From Natrinema thermotolerans DSM 11552 (GTDB lineage Archaea > Halobacteriota > Halobacteria > Halobacteriales > Natrialbaceae): a stretch of 34,886 nt of DNA. A program made the translations under genes and the position numbers. A model generated the notes under the pieces. The model was not told the DNA's origin. It saw only the letters and a program-made list of their open reading frames with translations, and made no database searches. The stretch spans positions 26,131 to 61,016 of the forward strand of contig AOIR01000034.1 in assembly GCA_000337115.1 (NCBI GenBank), read 5' to 3'. Shown one piece after another: positions 1 to 7,814 of this stretch; within the stretch, counting starts at the first letter, position 1, and every line of letters begins with the position of its first letter.

Positions 1-1
1 C

Positions 2-46
2 CCCGAGCCGGTCTTCTACGATCGCCTGCTCGAGAAGTTCGACTAG
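2..46 (+). CDS. 3' end of an unidentified CDS (partial)
   Basis: An open frame enters from the left edge and ends in TAG at 44-46. The 14 visible residues read PEPVFYDRLLEKFD. Codon use (GC-rich third positions) fits a real haloarchaeal C-terminus, but the segment is too short to identify. The next gene is on the opposite strand, so this end is convergent with it. Confidence 0.5.
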   Translation, partial: PEPVFYDRLLEKFD

Positions 47-94
47 TACAGCGGGACGAACCGGCGACGTGAGCAGTCGGTCACCCGGCTCACC

Positions 95-433
95 CTACTT
101 CTGCGGGCTCCCGCCGTGCCACTCGAGGATGTTCTTGTGCCCCCACTTCTCGCCGTCATCCCCGTCGTCGGTCAGCGCCGCGAGCGACTCGGCGTCGTTC
201 ATCTCGAGGAACTCGGCGAGGTCGTCGACGTAGGCGGCGACGGCGGCGATCGTCTCGTCGTCCTGGAGTGCGAACGCCTCCTTCACCGAGTCGGGCATCC
301 CGTCGGGTGCGATGTACGTCTCCGAGCGGGCGTACTCGCCGATTCCCCGTAGGGTCTCGGGCGAGCAGTCCTCGAACTGCTCGAGCAGGAAGTCGGGGAT
401 CGCCTCGGGTGGGTCCGGTCCGATCATATCCAT
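95..433 (-). CDS. Small acidic protein of unknown function
   Basis: About 112 residues, very acidic, with no signal peptide, membrane segment or cysteine cluster apart from one Cys. The middle looks helical (runs such as VKEAFALQDDETIAAVAAYV and DDLAEFLEMNDAESLAAL); the C-terminus is polar and ends GGSPQK. I do not recognise the family. The frame stays open to a TTG at 463, but the leading residues are atypical. In-frame ATGs lie at 442, 433 and 427, just downstream of AT-rich DNA that holds TATA-like boxes, as expected for a leaderless haloarchaeal gene; I chose 433 as a compromise. It is divergent from the Orc1/Cdc6 gene. That the gene is real is fairly likely from its codon composition; the function is unknown. 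Confidence 0.65.
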   Translation of the reverse strand: MDMIGPDPPEAIPDFLLEQFEDCSPETLRGIGEYARSETYIAPDGMPDSVKEAFALQDDETIAAVAAYVDDLAEFLEMNDAESLAALTDDGDDGEKWGHKNILEWHGGSPQK

Positions 434-452
434 GATACCCATCCATATGGTG

Positions 453-472
453 AATATTAACAATTATGTATT
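453..472 (-). promoter_or_regulatory. AT-rich promoter of the small acidic protein gene
   Basis: The stretch contains TACATAAT and TTAATATT on the minus strand, 20-40 nt before the candidate ATGs at 442/433/427. It is the only AT-rich patch nearby and fits TATA boxes of a leaderless archaeal gene. Which of the two boxes is used decides the start codon. Confidence 0.5.
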
Positions 473-556
473 GTTACACAGGGGCATGATTGGTATCGAC
501 CGAGCGTGTGAGCCGGTCACCAACCCTTAAGACGCTGCGGAAGCAGGGTGAAAGTG

Positions 557-1687
557 ATGGGTGACGACCCCGAAGAGGGGATGTTGTCGTGGGACGAATC
601 CGTGTTCAGGGACGAACACGTCTTCGAGATCGACTACGTCCCCGAGACGTTCAAGCACCGCGAGGGCCAGACCGAGAGCCTGACCTATGCCTTGCGCCCG
701 GCGGTGCGGGGGTCGCGCCCGCTGAACGTCGTCGTCCGCGGCCCGCCCGGGACGGGCAAGACGACGGCGATCCAGAAGCTGTTCGACGAGGTCGGGGCCC
801 AGACGAGCGACGTGCGGACGATTCGGGTCAACTGTCAGGTCAACGCGACCCGCTACTCCGTGTTCTCGCGGCTCTTCGAGGGTACCTTCGACTACGAACC
901 GCCCTCCTCGGGCATCTCCTTTAAGAAGCTGTTCGGCCAGATCGCCGAGAAACTCGTCGAGGAGGACAAGGTCCTCGTGGTCGCCTTGGACGACGTTAAC
1001 TACCTCTTCTACGAGAACGAGGCGAGCGACACGCTCTATTCGCTGTTGCGCGCCCACGAGGAGTACCCCGGCGCGAAGATCGGCGTCGTCGTCGTCTCCT
1101 CCGATCCCGCACTCGACGTGATCGACGAACTCGACTCGCGGGTCCAGAGCGTCTTCCGCCCCGAAGACGTCTACTTCCCGGTCTACGATCAGCCGGAGAT
1201 CGTTGACATCCTCGCGGAACGTGTCACACGGGGCTTCCACGAGGGCGTCATCGACCGCGATACCCTCGAGTACGTCGCCGAACTCACCGCCGAGAGCGGC
1301 GATCTGCGGGTCGGGATCGACCTGCTGCGCCGGGCCGGACTCAACGCCGAGATGCGGGCCAGCCGTACCGTCGAGCGCGAGGACGTCGAGACGGCCTACG
1401 AGAAGTCCAAATACATCAACCTCTCGCGGTCGCTGTCGGGGCTGACCGACACCGAGCAGGCGCTGCTCGAGGTCATCGCCCACAACGACGGCGAGCAGGC
1501 CGGCGCGGTCTACGAGGCCTTCCACGAGCGGACCGATTTGGGCTACACGCGCTACTCCGAGATCGTCAACAAGCTCGACCAGCTCGGGCTGATCGACGCG
1601 GACTACGCCGACGTCGAGGGGCGGGGCCGCTCCCGGTCGCTCTCGCTGTCCTACGAGAAAGACGCGGTACTGGAGCGACTCGAGTAG
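557..1687 (+). CDS. cdc6: Orc1/Cdc6 family replication initiator
   Basis: A 376-residue AAA+ ATPase of the archaeal Orc1/Cdc6 family, which binds origin repeats and loads the MCM helicase. Walker A GPPGTGKT lies at about residues 62-69 and a Walker B strand VLVVALDDV at about 139-147. A sensor-1 region (GVVVVSSDP) is near 178, and a sensor-2 helix with GDLRVGIDLLRRA is near 248-260. The C-terminal 80-90 residues (LTDTEQALLEVIAH onward) form the expected winged helix. The frame could begin at GTG 548, but ATG 557 follows a GGTGA ribosome-binding motif and a CTTAAG TATA-like box near 527, so it is preferred. Haloarchaea carry many Orc paralogues; I saw no inverted origin repeats beside this one, so it may not mark an active origin. 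Confidence 0.93.
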   Translation: MGDDPEEGMLSWDESVFRDEHVFEIDYVPETFKHREGQTESLTYALRPAVRGSRPLNVVVRGPPGTGKTTAIQKLFDEVGAQTSDVRTIRVNCQVNATRYSVFSRLFEGTFDYEPPSSGISFKKLFGQIAEKLVEEDKVLVVALDDVNYLFYENEASDTLYSLLRAHEEYPGAKIGVVVVSSDPALDVIDELDSRVQSVFRPEDVYFPVYDQPEIVDILAERVTRGFHEGVIDRDTLEYVAELTAESGDLRVGIDLLRRAGLNAEMRASRTVEREDVETAYEKSKYINLSRSLSGLTDTEQALLEVIAHNDGEQAGAVYEAFHERTDLGYTRYSEIVNKLDQLGLIDADYADVEGRGRSRSLSLSYEKDAVLERLE

Positions 1688-1714
1688 CACCTGTCCGCGG
1701 TCGATACCGCCAGC

Positions 1715-1984
1715 TCAGACCTGGTCGATGGTCCTGCGGTAGTCCTCGGCCGCCTCGATGGCCGACTCGAGTTTCGCCTCCGTGTCGCCGTCGGCCCGCT
1801 CGCGGGCCTGCCGGAGGGCGTTGAGCCGCTCGTCGAGGACGGCGTGGTCGGGTTTCGTGTCGCTCATCGCGTAGTCGGCGAACGCGTCGGTCGTCTCGCG
1901 GATGTCCTCGCGGACCTCGTCGCTCTCGGCCGACTTCGCGGCCGCCTCGAGGGCGTCTCGGGCCTGCTGGAGTTGCTCCGTCAT
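1715..1984 (-). CDS. Short helical haloarchaeal protein (DUF7553-like)
   Basis: An 89-residue, highly charged, almost wholly helical protein without cysteines, beginning MTEQLQQARDALEAAAKSAE and ending RRTIDQV. Its heptad-like helical pattern and the central KPDHAVLDERLNALRQA segment recall a short haloarchaeal family that I remember as DUF7553; this assignment is from memory and uncertain. The frame extends upstream to 2035, but ATG 1984 is preferred because a TATA-like CGTTATGAC lies about 27 nt upstream (near 2012), giving a leaderless transcript. It is convergent with the Orc1/Cdc6 gene, with only 27 nt between the stops. The function is unknown. Confidence 0.75.
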   Translation of the reverse strand: MTEQLQQARDALEAAAKSAESDEVREDIRETTDAFADYAMSDTKPDHAVLDERLNALRQARERADGDTEAKLESAIEAAEDYRRTIDQV

Positions 1985-2234
1985 GGGCGGACCGACGGTG
2001 ACTCGAGTCATAACGATTGGGCGGGCAATCGCCACGTGGGGGCAAACGAGCGGCCGCTCGAGGTGAGACTGGGAGTGCTGTAGCCGTCCGCTACGGACTG
2101 GCGCGTCTCGAATACGAGGGCCCTACCGACGACAGGGGCCGGATACGCGCGGGTCGTCCCGTGGAAACGGCGACACTACTCGTGATACTGACTGCGGGCT
2201 TTTTTCGGTCCCAGTCCCCGGATCCGGTTGCATC

Positions 2235-3005
2235 ATGCCAGTATCACGACGAACGGCCCTGAAAACGATGGGCATCGCGGGCGGACTGACTGCGGCGAGT
2301 GGCACCGCGTTCGCCGTCGGCGAATATAAAGACGACGAGCGATCGGTCGACGGGAAATCCGACGGCGATGGCTCGACGGGCACGCAGGGAGCGGCCGTCC
2401 GGATCGCACACTTCTCGCCGGACGCACCGAACGTCGACGTCTACGTCGCGGGCGACCGCGTCCTCTCGGACGTGGCTTACGGTGACGTCTCGCCCTATCT
2501 CGAGATCGACCCGGGAACCTACACGGTGATGATCACGGCCGCAGGCGATCCGGAGACGGTCGCGTTCGAGGGCGACGTAACGTTCGGTGCCGCCTTCTAC
2601 ACCGTCGCCGCGATCGGCGAACTCGAGGCCGACACCTTCCAGCCGGCGGTTCTGGTCGACGCCGGCTCGGCGCTCGTCCGGCTCGTTCACGCGTCGCCGG
2701 ACGCGCCGGCCGTCGACGTCTACGCCGACGGCGAGCCGGTCTTCGAGGACGTGGCATTTACCGACGCGACCGACTACGTCCCGGTGCCGGCCGGGGCACG
2801 CACCGTCTCGGTCCGACCGGCCGGCGGCGAGGCGGCCGTCGCCTCGTTCGACGTGACCCTCGAGCGGGGCACCGCCTACACCGCCTACGCGATCGGCTAC
2901 CTCGAGCCGCCGACCGCGGACGATCCCATGTTCGCCGTCGAGCCGACGGTCGACGGGCCGATGGCCGACGCCGACGAGGACGACGGGATGGACACGTCCC
3001 ACTAA
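2235..3005 (+). CDS. Tat-exported DUF4397 (two-repeat) protein
   Basis: A 256-residue secreted protein. It starts with a twin-arginine signal ([14 protein letters not shown], residues 4-17) followed by a hydrophobic run to about residue 28; there is no lipobox cysteine, so it is probably released or anchored otherwise. Two homologous beta-rich DUF4397 units follow, starting at about residues 55 ([19 protein letters not shown]) and 148 ([19 protein letters not shown]), each with the family signature H-x-SPDAP-x-VDVY. An acidic tail ends in [12 protein letters not shown]-run (CTTTTTTCGG) near 2200 could be the TATA region. DUF4397 proteins are cell-surface proteins of unknown role. Two hairpins follow the stop. 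Confidence 0.9.
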   Translation: MPVSRRTALKTMGIAGGLTAASGTAFAVGEYKDDERSVDGKSDGDGSTGTQGAAVRIAHFSPDAPNVDVYVAGDRVLSDVAYGDVSPYLEIDPGTYTVMITAAGDPETVAFEGDVTFGAAFYTVAAIGELEADTFQPAVLVDAGSALVRLVHASPDAPAVDVYADGEPVFEDVAFTDATDYVPVPAGARTVSVRPAGGEAAVASFDVTLERGTAYTAYAIGYLEPPTADDPMFAVEPTVDGPMADADEDDGMDTSH

Positions 3006-3011
3006 CGGGAG

Positions 3012-3059
3012 CGCGCCACGAACGGCGCGGTCGTTTCAGTGGTGGCGCACCACCGAAAC
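3012..3059 (+). terminator. Tandem hairpins after the DUF4397 gene
   Basis: Two stem-loops follow the stop codon. CGCGCC (3012-3017) pairs with GGCGCG (3024-3029). GTTTC-A-GTGGTG (3033-3044) pairs with CACCAC-C-GAAAC (3048-3059), one mismatch and a 3-nt loop. They lie in the gap before uvrB and probably act in termination or 3'-end processing. Confidence 0.45.
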
Positions 3060-3192
3060 CGGCGGGCCGGTCGACCAACTGGGTGCTGGAAGCCGACCGA
3101 CGGCTCCGGCGGTTGCCGCGGTCGCCACGACCCGCGGCCGATCCGACGCGACATGCGAGCGGGTCAAGTGGCTCGAGCCCCTGATCCCGCTA

Positions 3193-5250
3193 ATGAGCGA
3201 CGCGCAAGGACCCCTCCAGCCGGACCGTCCCGACGTCGACCGGCCGTTCTCGGTCGACGCGCCGTTCGATCCCGCGGGCGACCAGCCCGAGGCGATCGAA
3301 CAGCTGGCCGCGGGTTTCCGCGAGGGGATGGACAAACAGACCCTGCTGGGCGTGACCGGCTCCGGGAAGACAAACACCGTCTCGTGGGTCGTCGAGGAGA
3401 TCCAGAAACCGACGCTGGTGATCGCCCACAACAAGACGCTGGCGGCCCAGCTCTACGAGGAGTTTCGGAACCTCTTCCCGGAGAACGCCGTCGAGTACTT
3501 CGTCTCCTACTACGACTACTACCAGCCCGAGGCCTACGTCGAGCAGAGCGACACCTACATCGACAAGGACGCCTCGATCAACGACGAGATCGACCGATTG
3601 CGCCACTCCGCGACCCGCTCGCTGCTCACCCGGGAGGACGTCATCGTCGTCGCGAGCGTCTCCGCGATCTACGGCCTCGGTGACCCGCGCAACTACGTCG
3701 ACATGTCCCTGCGCCTCGAGGTCGGCCAGGAGATCGGCCGTGACGAGCTACTCGCCCAACTGGTCGACCTGAACTACGAGCGCAACGACGTCGACTTCAC
3801 GCAGGGCACGTTCCGGGTCCGAGGCGACACCATCGAGATCTACCCGATGTACGGCCGGTACGCGGTGCGGGTCGAGCTGTGGGGCGACGAGATCGACCGC
3901 ATGGTCAAGGTCGATCCCCTCGAGGGCAAGACGCAGGGCGACCAGCAGGCGGTGCTGGTCCACCCCGCCGAACACTACTCCATCCCGGAGACGAAACTCG
4001 AGCGGGCGATGGACGAGATCCGCGACGATCTCGACGACCGGATCGCCTACTTCGAACGGCAGGGCGACATGATCGCCGCCCAGCGCATCGAGGAGCGGAC
4101 GACGTTCGACCTCGAGATGATGGAAGAGACGGGCTACTGTTCGGGGATCGAGAACTACTCGGTCTACCTCTCGGACCGCCGGTCGGGCGAAGCGCCCTAC
4201 ACCCTGCTCGACTACTTCCCCGACGACTTCCTCACCGTCGTCGACGAGTCCCACCAGACGCTGCCTCAGATCAAGGGCCAGTACGAGGGCGACAAGTCCC
4301 GCAAGGACTCGCTGGTCGAGAACGGCTTTCGACTTCCTACCGCGTACGACAACCGCCCGCTGACCTTCGAGGAGTTCGAGGAGAAAACGGATCAGACGCT
4401 GTACGTCTCGGCGACGCCGGCCGACTACGAACGCGAGGAAAGCGAGCAGATCGTCGAACAGATCGTCCGACCCACGCATCTGGTCGACCCCGCGATCGAA
4501 GTCGCGGACGCGACGGGGCAGGTCGAGGACCTGCTGGACCGCATCGACGACCGCATCGACCGCGGCGAGCGGACCCTCGTGACGACGCTCACCAAGCGCA
4601 TGGCCGAGGACCTGACCGAGTACCTCGAGGAGGCGGGCGTCGACGTGGCCTACATGCACGACGAGACCGACACCTTGGAGCGCCACGAGATCATCCGCTC
4701 GCTCCGGCTGGGCGAGATCGACGTCCTCGTCGGCATCAACCTCCTGCGGGAGGGACTCGACATCCCCGAGGTCTCGCTAGTGGCGATCTTGGACGCCGAT
4801 CAGGAGGGCTTCCTCCGGAGCGAAACGACGCTCGTCCAGACGATGGGCCGAGCCGCGCGAAACGTCAACGGCGAGGTCGTCCTCTACGCGGACGAGCCCT
4901 CGAACGCCATGGAGTCGGCGATCGAGGAGACCCAGCGCCGCCGGGAGATCCAGCAGCAGTACAACGAGGACCACGACCTCGAGCCGACCACCATCGAGAA
5001 GGCGATCGGCGAGACGAACCTCCCCGGAGCCAAGACCGACACTACCGAGGTCTCCGGCCGGGAACTCGAGGGCGAGGACGACGCCGCCCGCTACATCGAC
5101 GAACTCGAGACCCAGATGCAGGAGGCCGCGAACAACCTCGAGTTCGAGCTGGCCGCCGACATTCGGGACCGGATTCGGGAGGTCCGGGAGGAGTTCGACC
5201 TCGCAGGCGAGGAAGACGAGGGGATCGCGCCGCCGACCGAGGAGTTCTAG
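3193..5250 (+). CDS. uvrB: UvrABC excinuclease subunit B
   Basis: A full-length 685-residue UvrB, the helicase-like damage-verification subunit of bacterial-type nucleotide excision repair, handed DNA by UvrA and cut together with UvrC. The Walker A motif GVTGSGKT is at residues 53-60. The beta-hairpin region with [11 protein letters not shown] is at about 106-116. A helicase motif II VVDESH and the helicase C domain ([19 protein letters not shown]) follow. The C-terminal UVR domain that contacts UvrC is at about 635-675 ([19 protein letters not shown]). The start ATG 3193 precedes the usual short polar N-terminal extension. uvrC lies 5.5 kb away on the opposite strand. Haloarchaea acquired uvrABC from bacteria. 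Its TAG overlaps the stop of the convergent next gene within the shared CTAG. Confidence 0.97.
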   Translation: MSDAQGPLQPDRPDVDRPFSVDAPFDPAGDQPEAIEQLAAGFREGMDKQTLLGVTGSGKTNTVSWVVEEIQKPTLVIAHNKTLAAQLYEEFRNLFPENAVEYFVSYYDYYQPEAYVEQSDTYIDKDASINDEIDRLRHSATRSLLTREDVIVVASVSAIYGLGDPRNYVDMSLRLEVGQEIGRDELLAQLVDLNYERNDVDFTQGTFRVRGDTIEIYPMYGRYAVRVELWGDEIDRMVKVDPLEGKTQGDQQAVLVHPAEHYSIPETKLERAMDEIRDDLDDRIAYFERQGDMIAAQRIEERTTFDLEMMEETGYCSGIENYSVYLSDRRSGEAPYTLLDYFPDDFLTVVDESHQTLPQIKGQYEGDKSRKDSLVENGFRLPTAYDNRPLTFEEFEEKTDQTLYVSATPADYEREESEQIVEQIVRPTHLVDPAIEVADATGQVEDLLDRIDDRIDRGERTLVTTLTKRMAEDLTEYLEEAGVDVAYMHDETDTLERHEIIRSLRLGEIDVLVGINLLREGLDIPEVSLVAILDADQEGFLRSETTLVQTMGRAARNVNGEVVLYADEPSNAMESAIEETQRRREIQQQYNEDHDLEPTTIEKAIGETNLPGAKTDTTEVSGRELEGEDDAARYIDELETQMQEAANNLEFELAADIRDRIREVREEFDLAGEEDEGIAPPTEEF

Positions 5251-5456
5251 CGATTCGATTTCGTGCCGTTCTCCCGCTCGAGGCTACCCGGCACCACGGG
5301 ACAGCCACAGGGCGAAGCGGTGCCGACGCCGGGGCCGGTGACGGTCATGACCCAGACGGGGCGACCGCAGCGGGGGCAGTCGGGGACCGACCACTCGTCG
5401 GCCGGATCGTCGGCCGGTTCGGAGTGGACCGGCCTCGAGTCGGGGGCGTCGCTCAT
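5247..5456 (-). CDS. Zinc-ribbon-like miniprotein
   Basis: A 69-residue protein ([16 protein letters not shown] start) with a disordered acidic N-terminus and one four-cysteine site: CPRC at about residues 27-30 and PCGC about 20 residues later. This is the spacing of a small zinc ribbon. Haloarchaea have many such zinc-finger miniproteins, often regulatory; the role here is unknown. The frame extends to a GTG at 5528, but ATG 5456 gives the cleaner N-terminus. A TATA-like GATATAAAC on this strand at 5542-5550 could drive it with a leader, although the same box fits the plus-strand RNA better. Its TAG and the uvrB TAG overlap in one CTAG. Confidence 0.7.
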   Translation of the reverse strand: MSDAPDSRPVHSEPADDPADEWSVPDCPRCGRPVWVMTVTGPGVGTASPCGCPVVPGSLERENGTKSNR

Positions 5457-5540
5457 CGGTTCCTCCGCGGGGGGCGTGGCCGATCCCCGCGATCGGGTGC
5501 CGTCGCTGGTCGCTGGGGTTGATTCCACCGTCGTGCGGGA

Positions 5541-5550
5541 CGTTTATATC
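5541..5550 (+). promoter_or_regulatory. TATA box for the 5571 transcript
   Basis: CGTTTATATC contains TTTATA centred about 25 nt before position 5571, where both an ATG and a stem-loop begin. The spacing is that of a haloarchaeal TATA box to its transcription start. The box reads GATATAAAC on the other strand and could also serve the zinc-ribbon gene. Confidence 0.5.
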
Positions 5551-5570
5551 CCGGTAGAATGTACGATTTC

Positions 5571-5690
5571 ATGGCTTTGAATCCCTCGTGGGATTGGAAG
5601 CCAGTCTCGGGTGGTTCCAGCACCCGGGGCGTTTCGACGGCCGCCCCCAACCGGTCGGGCGTTCGGAGACGGGCTTCCGGTTGAATGTTG
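5571..5690 (+). ncRNA. Candidate structured RNA (alternatively a 37-aa leaderless ORF)
   Basis: Four hairpins follow one another. Hairpin 1: GGCTT (5573-5577) pairs with AAGCC (5598-5602) and AATCCC (5580-5585) with GGGATT (5590-5595), around a TCGT loop. Hairpin 2: a 10-bp stem 5604-5613 with 5621-5630 and a 7-nt loop. Hairpin 3: CGGCCG (5638-5643) with CGGTCG (5652-5657). Hairpin 4: CGGA (5664-5667) with TCCG (5676-5679). Three U.G/G.U pairs (two in hairpin 2, one in hairpin 3) pair only on the plus strand, which favours that strand. Hairpin 1 begins 2 nt after the start predicted from the TATA box. The same stretch also reads as a 37-codon frame from ATG 5571 to TGA 5684, so a leaderless miniprotein is the main alternative. 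The 3' end is approximate. Confidence 0.4.
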
Positions 5691-5833
5691 GCACACTGTG
5701 ACTTATAACTACTGTTAACTGTGTGGAAACTACTGCGGACACCTCGAGCGCTCCCGTCCGTCGTCGACGAACACGATTCGTCTCGTTCTCCGCCGCCGAG
5801 CGCTCTCGAGCGACAAATACCGGCAGTGAAGGC

Positions 5834-6295
5834 CTACTGTCCGGGTACCGAGACGGGTTCGCCGGCCTCGTTCAGGTTCGTCCAGACGTCGCCCGATCCC
5901 GTGATCACGACTTCGAACTGGTGGGGTCCGCTCCCGACGGCGTCGCCGTACGAATTGAACGACACCACCGCGACAGTGTCGTGGGTAACGGACCGAGCGG
6001 TCAAACTGTAGACGCCCGGCGCGCCGTCGAAATCGCTCACCGTCAGTGCCTTGCCGGACGCCGGAACGGTGTACTCCCCCCAGACTGGACGGCTCGTCGA
6101 GTCGTCTCGGGGCGCATAGACGAGGGTCAGCGCCATCTGCTCCGCTTGGCCCGTCTCGGTCTCGAGGACGATGCGCTCGAGCGTCGCGCGGTCGCTCCGC
6201 TCGGGCCCGGTGTTCGTCGACGGCAGGGCGCACCCGGCGAGCCCGACGATGCCCGCTGTACTCGCAGTGTGACCGAGGAGGGCGCGGCGGTGCAT
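5834..6295 (-). CDS. Tat lipoprotein of unknown function
   Basis: A 153-residue exported lipoprotein. It starts MHRRALLGHTASTAGIVGLAGC: a twin-arginine motif (HRRALLG) and a hydrophobic stretch ending in the lipobox LAGC, whose cysteine would be lipidated. The mature part is beta-rich (VLETETGQAEQMALTLVYAP, VYSLTARSVTHDTVAVVSFN) and resembles small immunoglobulin-like or surface domains; I do not recognise a family. The frame continues upstream to 6349, but the Tat signal fixes the start at ATG 6295. It runs in the same direction as the metal exporter upstream (103-nt gap) but probably has its own promoter. Likely anchored outside the membrane. Confidence 0.85.
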   Translation of the reverse strand: MHRRALLGHTASTAGIVGLAGCALPSTNTGPERSDRATLERIVLETETGQAEQMALTLVYAPRDDSTSRPVWGEYTVPASGKALTVSDFDGAPGVYSLTARSVTHDTVAVVSFNSYGDAVGSGPHQFEVVITGSGDVWTNLNEAGEPVSVPGQ

Positions 6296-6398
6296 ACCCG
6301 TCGTATGAGCGACCGTCAGCAAATACTTTCCGACGAGAGAAGGCAACAATCAGTCGATCGGAACACGGAGTCGATCGGCGTCTCTGATCGCAGGAACC

Positions 6399-7625
6399 TC
6401 ACAGCACGCCGAACCCGAACTCCGCCATCCCGAAGACCGGCCCCCACAGCAGGTGGAGCGCAACGCCGACGACGACCGCCGGCAGGAAGTTGTATATCGT
6501 GGCGACGATGGCTGCTTTGGCGTCGACGGCCAGCAGCGGGAACAGGGCATCGCCGTCCTGTGCGATCGCGTTCGCGGTCAGCGCCGAGAAGGGCAGTCCG
6601 CCTTCGGCGTAGACGCTGGCCAGCAGGATCTGGGGACCACAGCCGGGAATGAGCCCAACCGCCGCGCCGCCGATCGGGGCCAGCACGCCGGCCGTCGCCG
6701 CGAGCGTCGCGACGTTGACCCCGCTGAAGAGGACGACGTACTCGTAGACCAGGAAGGCCACCAGCACCCAGACGGTGACGAAACTCGTCTCCATCGCCGC
6801 GTGGGTGAGCGTATCGTAGGCCGACTTGAAGGAGTCTCGAGCCCGCGCGATCTCCCCTTCACCGACGTAGTGACGACCGATCAGGTAGAGGTACAGCGAC
6901 AGGACCGCGCCGGTGATCCCGACGATGGTAAAGAGGCCGTCGAAGCCGAGGCCGGTTGTGAGTGGGATTTCGGGCCCGCCGCGGAACAGATAGAGCGAGC
7001 CGAGGACGAGCCCAGCCGCGGCGGCGATCCACCACACGACGTGCGCGAGGTGTGACAGCGGCGTGAGGATCCGTGACTCCCGGTCGGGGCCGCTCTCGTG
7101 GGCGTGAGTCGGGGCCGGACCGCCGTAGTCGTGGGCCGGGTTCGGTCCGACGCCGCCGTTGACGACGGTGCCGCCGTCCGGCGTCGCGGCGGGCGAGAGC
7201 TGGGCCACTGCGGCGTCGATCCGGGAGACGCCGAGGCCGTACGAGTCGACGAGGTAGCCGGTCGCGACCGATGCGGCGAACGCGATGGCATAGGAGTACA
7301 GCGCGGCTTCGGGCGCGAGCGCGAGGATGACGAACGCCGAGTCGCCGGCGGTGGCACCCAGCGTCGCGACCACCGTCCCGAAGCTGACCGTCCCGCGGAC
7401 GTACAGCGGCATCACGACGATCGCGCCGCCACAGCCCGGCGTCAGTCCCAGTAATCCGCCGAAGGCGACTTGTAGCCGCTCGTTGTCCTCGATGGCACTA
7501 ATCACGGCCCCGCCGGTCCAGTACTGGACCAGGCCGAACGCCAGCACCGTGACCGCGACGAACGCGCTCACCTGTACGTAGCCGTCCCGCAGCGACCCGA
7601 AGAGGACCGTCAGGACCTCGTTCAC
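6399..7625 (-). CDS. Putative 10-TM metal exporter (ArsP_2-like, probable manganese)
   Basis: A 408-residue polytopic membrane protein made of two homologous halves, each with a proline-glycine-cysteine signature: GLTPGCGGAIV at about residues 60-70 and GLIPGCGPQI in the second half. This pattern is that of the putative 10-TM heavy-metal exporter family (ArsP_2, often annotated as putative manganese transporter). A cytoplasmic or surface loop at about 162-178 is rich in histidine and acidic residues (HDYGG, THAHE) and could bind metal. The start is GTG 7625, preceded by GGGTGAGG at Shine-Dalgarno distance. A perfect 16-bp palindrome resembling DtxR/MntR operators sits 50 nt upstream, supporting control by metal. 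The substrate is inferred, not shown. Confidence 0.85.
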   Translation of the reverse strand: MNEVLTVLFGSLRDGYVQVSAFVAVTVLAFGLVQYWTGGAVISAIEDNERLQVAFGGLLGLTPGCGGAIVVMPLYVRGTVSFGTVVATLGATAGDSAFVILALAPEAALYSYAIAFAASVATGYLVDSYGLGVSRIDAAVAQLSPAATPDGGTVVNGGVGPNPAHDYGGPAPTHAHESGPDRESRILTPLSHLAHVVWWIAAAAGLVLGSLYLFRGGPEIPLTTGLGFDGLFTIVGITGAVLSLYLYLIGRHYVGEGEIARARDSFKSAYDTLTHAAMETSFVTVWVLVAFLVYEYVVLFSGVNVATLAATAGVLAPIGGAAVGLIPGCGPQILLASVYAEGGLPFSALTANAIAQDGDALFPLLAVDAKAAIVATIYNFLPAVVVGVALHLLWGPVFGMAEFGFGVL

Positions 7626-7674
7626 GCGACCTCACCCCTACTGTGAGGCCGATCGACCGAAAGATTAGACATCT

Positions 7675-7690
7675 CTAAACCTAGGTTTAG
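7675..7690 (-). promoter_or_regulatory. Palindromic DtxR/MntR(SirR)-like operator
   Basis: CTAAACCTAGGTTTAG is a perfect 16-bp palindrome, 50 nt before the GTG of the metal exporter. The core resembles the TTAGGT/ACCTAA half-sites of DtxR-family metalloregulators, which haloarchaea use (Idr, SirR). Its right half contains a TATA-like TTTAGA, so a bound repressor would cover the promoter. The regulator is inferred from motif resemblance only. Confidence 0.6.
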
Positions 7691-7716
7691 CACCATCAGG
7701 TAAATAGCTGCTGGTG
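7691..7716 (-). terminator. Hairpin behind the NrfD gene
   Basis: CACCATCAG (7691-7699) pairs with CTGCTGGTG (7708-7716) with one mismatch and an 8-nt AT-rich loop. It lies about 100 nt downstream of the NrfD-family stop and directly abuts the operator of the next gene, so it probably ends the NrfD transcript. Confidence 0.35.
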
Positions 7717-7814
7717 GCGACAGTCGGGCTAGGATGGGCGTTCGAGGCGGCCGCTGAGTGCGAAGACGGGCGCGGAAGGGGTCACGACGGTGGCGGTCGA
7801 AAACGGCGTCGTCG

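Noticed and set aside
464-556. Replication origin next to the Orc1/Cdc6 gene
   Set aside because: Only 84-93 nt separate the divergent genes; I saw no inverted or repeated origin recognition boxes and no long AT-rich element.
5571-5602. AATCCCTCGTGGGATTGGAAGC resemblance to the haloarchaeal CRISPR repeat (GTTTCAGACG...GTGGGATTGAAGC, recalled from memory)
   Set aside because: It needs two single-base insertions and a substitution, occurs once, has no second repeat at 60-70 nt spacing, and there are no cas genes. The match is explained by the palindrome of the hairpin.
5723-6652. Long plus-strand frame (309 aa) over the lipoprotein and exporter genes
   Set aside because: Arginine-rich composition and opposite-strand position show it is a shadow of the Tat lipoprotein and exporter genes, whose signal peptide and motifs are clear.
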